Source: Spirogloea muscicola
Lineage: Eukaryota > Streptophyta > Zygnematophyceae > Spirogloeales > Spirogloeaceae
Direction of reading: 5' to 3'
Assembly (NCBI GenBank): GCA_009602725.1
Contig: WELB01000003.1
Span: 1,124,034-1,144,699, forward strand
Length of the DNA stretch: 20,666 nt
The position numbers and the translations under genes were made by a program. This document shows, in pieces, positions 16,947 through 20,666 of the stretch (its first letter is position 1; every line of letters begins with the position of its first letter). The notes beneath the pieces were generated by a model, which was not told the origin of the DNA, did no database searches, and saw only the letters and a program-made list of their open reading frames with translations.

Positions 16947-19900
16947 TCAAGCTCGTGAGGTGGGCGTCCCATCCTTGGGCTTGGCATATAGAGCCTCATA
17001 GACTGGGCGTGTCCTGAGCACCAGGACTGCCGTCGTGCACATGCCGACAATGCAAAGTCCGGCCATGATAAGGAAGGTGAGGCGGAAGCAATGCGCGCCA
17101 CTGCAGTGCCGTTCGGCACTGCTCGGTGCAGGACTTGGAGCCGGTCCTACTTCTGCTGCCAGCGCTCCGTAGGCTGAGGTCAGGCCCCCCTGCAGCAGTC
17201 CTGCCAGCGTGCTGAAGCTGCCGCCAAGTGAGGGTGTTGTCGGCGCTGATTGCAAGCTCGCGAGGACAGAACTGGAGCTGTCATGGTGGCACTCACGGTC
17301 GTAGATATATCCGGCAAGGCATGAGGAGAAGAGGTATGAGCCCAGGGGATTGGCGAGAGCGATGAAGTTGTAGATGAGGCCGAAGTGTGCGAGGCCAAAG
17401 AGCTCTGACGCCGTCGCCGGCATCACTGCCCAGTGTACGCCGTAGCACATACCTGCCATGCCGACAGGTGATCGCAGAGTGACCAAGCTAGTAGAGACTG
17501 GTGAAGAGAATTCTATGACAAGTTTTGTGACAGTCTGACGTCCAGGCTTGTGCTCCAGATCTCGGGCACTCACCAACAAGGAGGGAGCCGACATAGAGAG
17601 AGCCTGGGACAGCGAAGGCGAAGCAGAGGTGGCCTACGGCGAGCAACGCCTGGGCGCCAAGCTGCACCAGCGGCCGCGGCAGTGCCATCTCCCTGCATGA
17701 CGAAAGCGGCAGAGGAGCTGAGGACCTCTTCTTCTGACGACATTGAGAGGGGACAGGAAAACTAGGAGATGCACGATAGAAGGCGGGTGTGAGAGAAGAG
17801 AGCAGACCCACAGACCACAGACCACAGACTACAGACTACCAACTACAGACTACAGCATCCCATGAGTGCGAGTAGTAGTAGCCTCACCTGACGCAGTACT
17901 CAGATAGAAAGCCACCGCCGAGGCGACCGAGGAAGTTCCAGACGGAGACGAGAGAGACGAAGATGCGAGCATCGGCATAACCCTGCGCTTGCCCCATCTG
18001 GGCAAGGTTGTTGATGGCCGTGAGGCCACTGCCGCAACCACACAGGCAGGACGCAAAGAGGAGCCAGAAGTCCGCCTTGACCAGCGCCTGGCGCAGCGTG
18101 AAGTCCTCGCCGCGCCGCGGGCCCCCGCGCCGCCGCCTCTTCACCGCACCCTCACCAACTGCCACAAGGATCGCAGCCGCTGAATTCACCCGCCAGAGCC
18201 GCAGCGGCTAGCGCACAGGCAAACGCGGGGAGAAGGGGGTTATGCAGGAGGTAAGTATTCAAGTGAGGGGTTTAACTACAATCTCCATAAGGGTGACTGA
18301 GTGCCAAGATAGCACATGCACATTGCAATCAGAGCTTCTAATACAACTAAAAGCAATCTAGCGAGTGATTCTGGCTGTTGCTTTGAATGCGCCTCGACAC
18401 GGGCCACTGCAAATCTTGTTGGACTCTTGTCACTCATCCACTGAATCAGTAAGCAATGAGGTGGCGAAGTCTCACGGGAGGTGAAGGTGGTCGTGCATCC
18501 AGGTCCGGAATCGAGATGTCCGACTCCACGCGGACCATGCGCTGTGCAAGAGTGAGGCGCTTTGGAGACGGAGGCGGCAGCGTCCGCGGTGGCGTTGGCC
18601 AGGTCTGCGATGTTCCCCCCTCTTCCAGCCACGCAGCGCTGCCGCCGCGATCGGCATCCTCCGACAGTTTGCTGGTAGCCTCCACGGCGGCCCCGCTGTG
18701 CCAGGGGTCCCCCGGTAGCGACCCAGCGGCGGCTGCAAGACCACTGCCGCTGCCGGCATCCTCCGAGATTCTGCGCAGGCGTTCCCTCCTCAGCGCTGCC
18801 GCATTCTCGACAACCGAAGGCGGCGGTTCTGCAGCATCAGAGCTGGCTCCCGCCTTTTCCTCGCCCTGTGGCAGCAGGCCTTGCAGCAGACTCTCGTCAT
18901 CCGTTGCGGCCCGCTTGCACCGCCGGTGGTGCGCCAGCGCCGCACGGGCAGGCGCCACCAGCAGCAGGAGCAGCACAAGCAGCATGCCACCGGCGATCAG
19001 CTTTGCGGCGGGGCCGCCGAGGAGCTCTGGACCGGCCGCATCCTCGGCGAGGATGGCCGCGAGGAGGTAAGCGGCCAGTGACAGGCACAGCACGTAGAGC
19101 ACCATGAAGTTTGCCTGCTCCTCCTGCGTGCCTGCCAGCGACGAGCACAGCATGCACAACTCTGACGCTTTAAATCAGGACACTCAATCAAATCAGGTAT
19201 ACATAGGAGGTCATGTATCTCAGGATTCAGCACCAGGGCTTAAGTACAAATATAGGTGTGGGTAGGAGTTTAGATTTCTCAGGTCCAGGGTTCAGCATTA
19301 GCACTCAGAAATGGGTGCGAGGATATGGGGTTAAGCATAATGTGGCGTACTCTCAGCACTGTTCGGGCTCGGACGGATGATAGGCGCGACGCCGAGGGCG
19401 ACGAGCGCGGGGACGACGGCAACGAGCGCCAGGAAGGAGCGCTGGTCGGGCGCGAGGGCAGCAGCGTAGAGCTGCCCGAAGATGGCGCCGCTGAGGCCGA
19501 TGAAGCCCTTGAGAATGCCGACGACGTTGCCGCGGGAGCGCGGGAAGTTGCGGACGCACGTCACGAGGCTCGCTGTTCCGAACCACGTCGCGCCGTTGGT
19601 CCCCAGGCAGATGAGCACGCACATCTTCAGCGGCACCAACATCGCAAGTGGGTTCTTCTGTTAGCACCTTCAGTGTGCTGCTGACGCACCTCCTCGATGT
19701 TGACATACCCAGAAGAGAAGAGAAGGCGCGCGGTGCGCATGACATGAAAGGTTGCCCCATTACAGCCGATACATTATACAGGCAAAAGCTAGTGCAGAAG
19801 AAGAAGGGGGGGGCAGGAGGTGGAGTGCGCAGGCTAAGACACAGGAGCGCAGGAGGAAGGTGAGGAGATGGGCGAGAAGGGAGGTAGAGGCTGTGGTGGG

Positions 19901-20602
19901 CGGCGGACCTGCCAGTAGGGGAGGGGGGGCCAGCGGCCGGAGGCGACGAGGTAGAGGCCGCCGTAGCCGGCGAGGTTCTGGACGGCGCCGGCGAGCAGCA
20001 TGGCGGCGGGCGGGAGGCGGTCGCAGAGCAGGCCGGCGTGGAGGCCGCAGTTGTCGCCGATGTCCTTGGCCACGCCCAGGCCGTCTACGCGCTGCTGGCT
20101 GTACCCCAGCCGCGCCTGCGCGAGCACTTCATAACGACGTCATTACAACATAACATTATGGGATCTATTTCATGTATAACAAGCTACTTTTAAGGTCAAG
20201 GTTAAGGCTTTCGGGTTTTGGGTTTGGGGATTGCCGCGACCGCTGCACTGGGCTTGGGCGCGGGGTCCCACCACCCACGGCCTCGCTCATTGATACAAGA
20301 GCTGAGATATGGCTCCGAGTCTCGGGGATCAAGCTGACAGTGGCTCGGGGCTTCTCTCGGCTTCAGAAAGCAATGACTCCAGCAATGTGCTGAGGAGGGG
20401 ATTCCGACGCTGTTGCAGCCGCAAGGGGCGGCCGGGCGTCCTCGCCGCAAGGCCGGCAGCGGCGGCAGGAGCGGTGGAGGGGAGGGAGGAGGGAGGGAGG
20501 GGCCCCGCCTTGAGGAGGGGGGAGTAGATGGCGAAGTTGTACGAGTTGCCGGAGCAGGCGAGGAGCCACATGGAGGCCACCAGCGCCAGCCAGCGCTCGT
20601 GC

Positions 20603-20634
<32 letters not shown>

Positions 20635-20640
20635 ATCCAT
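16947..20640 (-). CDS. Nodulin-like / NFD4-type major facilitator transporter, 7 exons
   Basis: This is a plant-type MFS protein of the nodulin-like family (Arabidopsis NFD4 and relatives), a multi-pass transporter whose substrate is unknown. Minus-strand exons are 20640-20509, 20115-19909, 19624-19351, 19131-18476, 18207-17888, 17692-17574 and 17452-16947, giving about 737 aa. Evidence: RWLALVASMWLLACSGNSYN (TM1, after a poly-Ala start), LGYSQQRVDGLGVAKDIGDN, MCVLICLGTNGATW, RNFPRSRGNVVGILKGFIGL, an Ala/Pro/Ser-rich hydrophilic loop of about 150 residues, GEDFTLRQALVKADFWLLF, AINNLAQMGQAQGY, FVSLVSVWNFLGRLGGGFLS, AFAVPGSLYVGSLLVG and IYNFIALANPLGSYLFSSCL. The central loop makes it longer than typical 540-600 aa homologues. 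The exon 3 donor could be 19351 or 19360. Intron 1 appears GC-AG; the others are GT-AG. Confidence 0.92.
17807..17857. repeat. Heptanucleotide tandem repeat in transporter intron 5
   Basis: About seven imperfect units of ACAGACC/ACAGACT lie within the intron at 17693-17887. Confidence 0.75.
19713..19752 (+). repeat. Dispersed GAAGGCGCGCGGTGCGCATGA motif inside transporter intron 2
   Basis: GAGAAGGCGCGCGGTGCGCA followed by TGACATGAAAGG matches 1280-1315 and, inverted, about 2577-2612. Its presence inside an intron of a conserved gene shows that the repeat family also inserts into genes. Confidence 0.7.
20116..20508 (-). other. Candidate GC-AG intron (transporter intron 1)
   Basis: Exon 1 must end after ...SPLLK to join ARLGYSQQ in the family alignment. 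At that point the sequence is CTCAAG/GCGGGG, and no GT lies within the next 50 bases or more on the minus strand. The acceptor is CGCGCAG/GCG. GC-AG introns are a known minor class, but the +3 to +6 positions here are also poor. Confidence 0.6.
20607..20634 (-). repeat. (GCG)n repeat encoding the transporter's N-terminal poly-Ala
   Basis: The codons after Met-Asp are a run of ten Ala codons, almost all GCG. The poly-Ala stretch precedes PHERW, where the conserved domain starts, and is probably variable in length. Confidence 0.85.
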
Positions 20641-20666
20641 GGCCGCCGCAGACGCCGCGCAGGCTC

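Noticed and set aside
18456-19107. Plus-strand frames of up to 204 codons
   Set aside because: Antisense shadows of transporter exon 4, which has membrane segments and in-phase splice sites.
1-20666. CRISPR array, prokaryotic operon, or horizontally acquired gene cluster
   Set aside because: There are no regularly spaced repeats, and genes are spliced with eukaryotic families. Nothing in codon or base composition stands out from neighbours apart from repeats.

Overview
This is a nuclear window from a green plant-lineage eukaryote (Viridiplantae). The evidence is four intron-rich protein genes with GT-AG introns of about 120-460 bp, a plant-type nodulin-like MFS transporter, gamma-tubulin and NUF2 of green-lineage type, an RCI2/PMP3 proteolipid, and a Ty1/copia retroelement. 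GC-rich first exons, (GCC)n runs beside start codons and TGTAA motifs downstream of three genes fit a green alga. I cannot tell a chlorophyte (e.g. trebouxiophyte) from a streptophyte alga by eye.

Layout. 1-98 (-): start of an unidentified gene leaving the window. 99-2854: no gene seen; a patchwork of diverged short repeats. 2855-6333: a decayed Ty1/copia element with two LTRs, a copia-style half-tRNA primer site, a mutated protease, an inverted duplication in place of the integrase core, and no RT core. 6334-8200: a second repeat-rich stretch with a SINE-like insertion carrying an 8-bp target duplication and a ~200-bp CT microsatellite. 8575-9202 (+): three-exon RCI2/PMP3 gene. 10015-13552 (-): complete ten-exon gamma-tubulin gene (480 aa). 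14160-16528 (+): complete nine-exon NUF2 kinetochore gene (442 aa). 16947-20640 (-): seven-exon NFD4/nodulin-like MFS transporter (about 737 aa), whose first intron appears to be GC-AG.

How the genes relate. Gamma-tubulin (microtubule nucleation) and NUF2 (kinetochore-microtubule attachment) are head to head across 607 bp. That interval holds three copies of the 8-mer TTAGCGGG and two AACGG cores resembling the plant mitotic MSA element, so a shared bidirectional cell-cycle promoter is a reasonable hypothesis. RCI2 converges on gamma-tubulin, and NUF2 converges on the transporter. All exon chains below were assembled by hand from splice consensus, reading phase and family similarity; phases close exactly in every gene. 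I found no CRISPR, prokaryotic operon or clearly new enzymatic system. The most unusual items are the mitotic bidirectional promoter and the architecture of the copia element.
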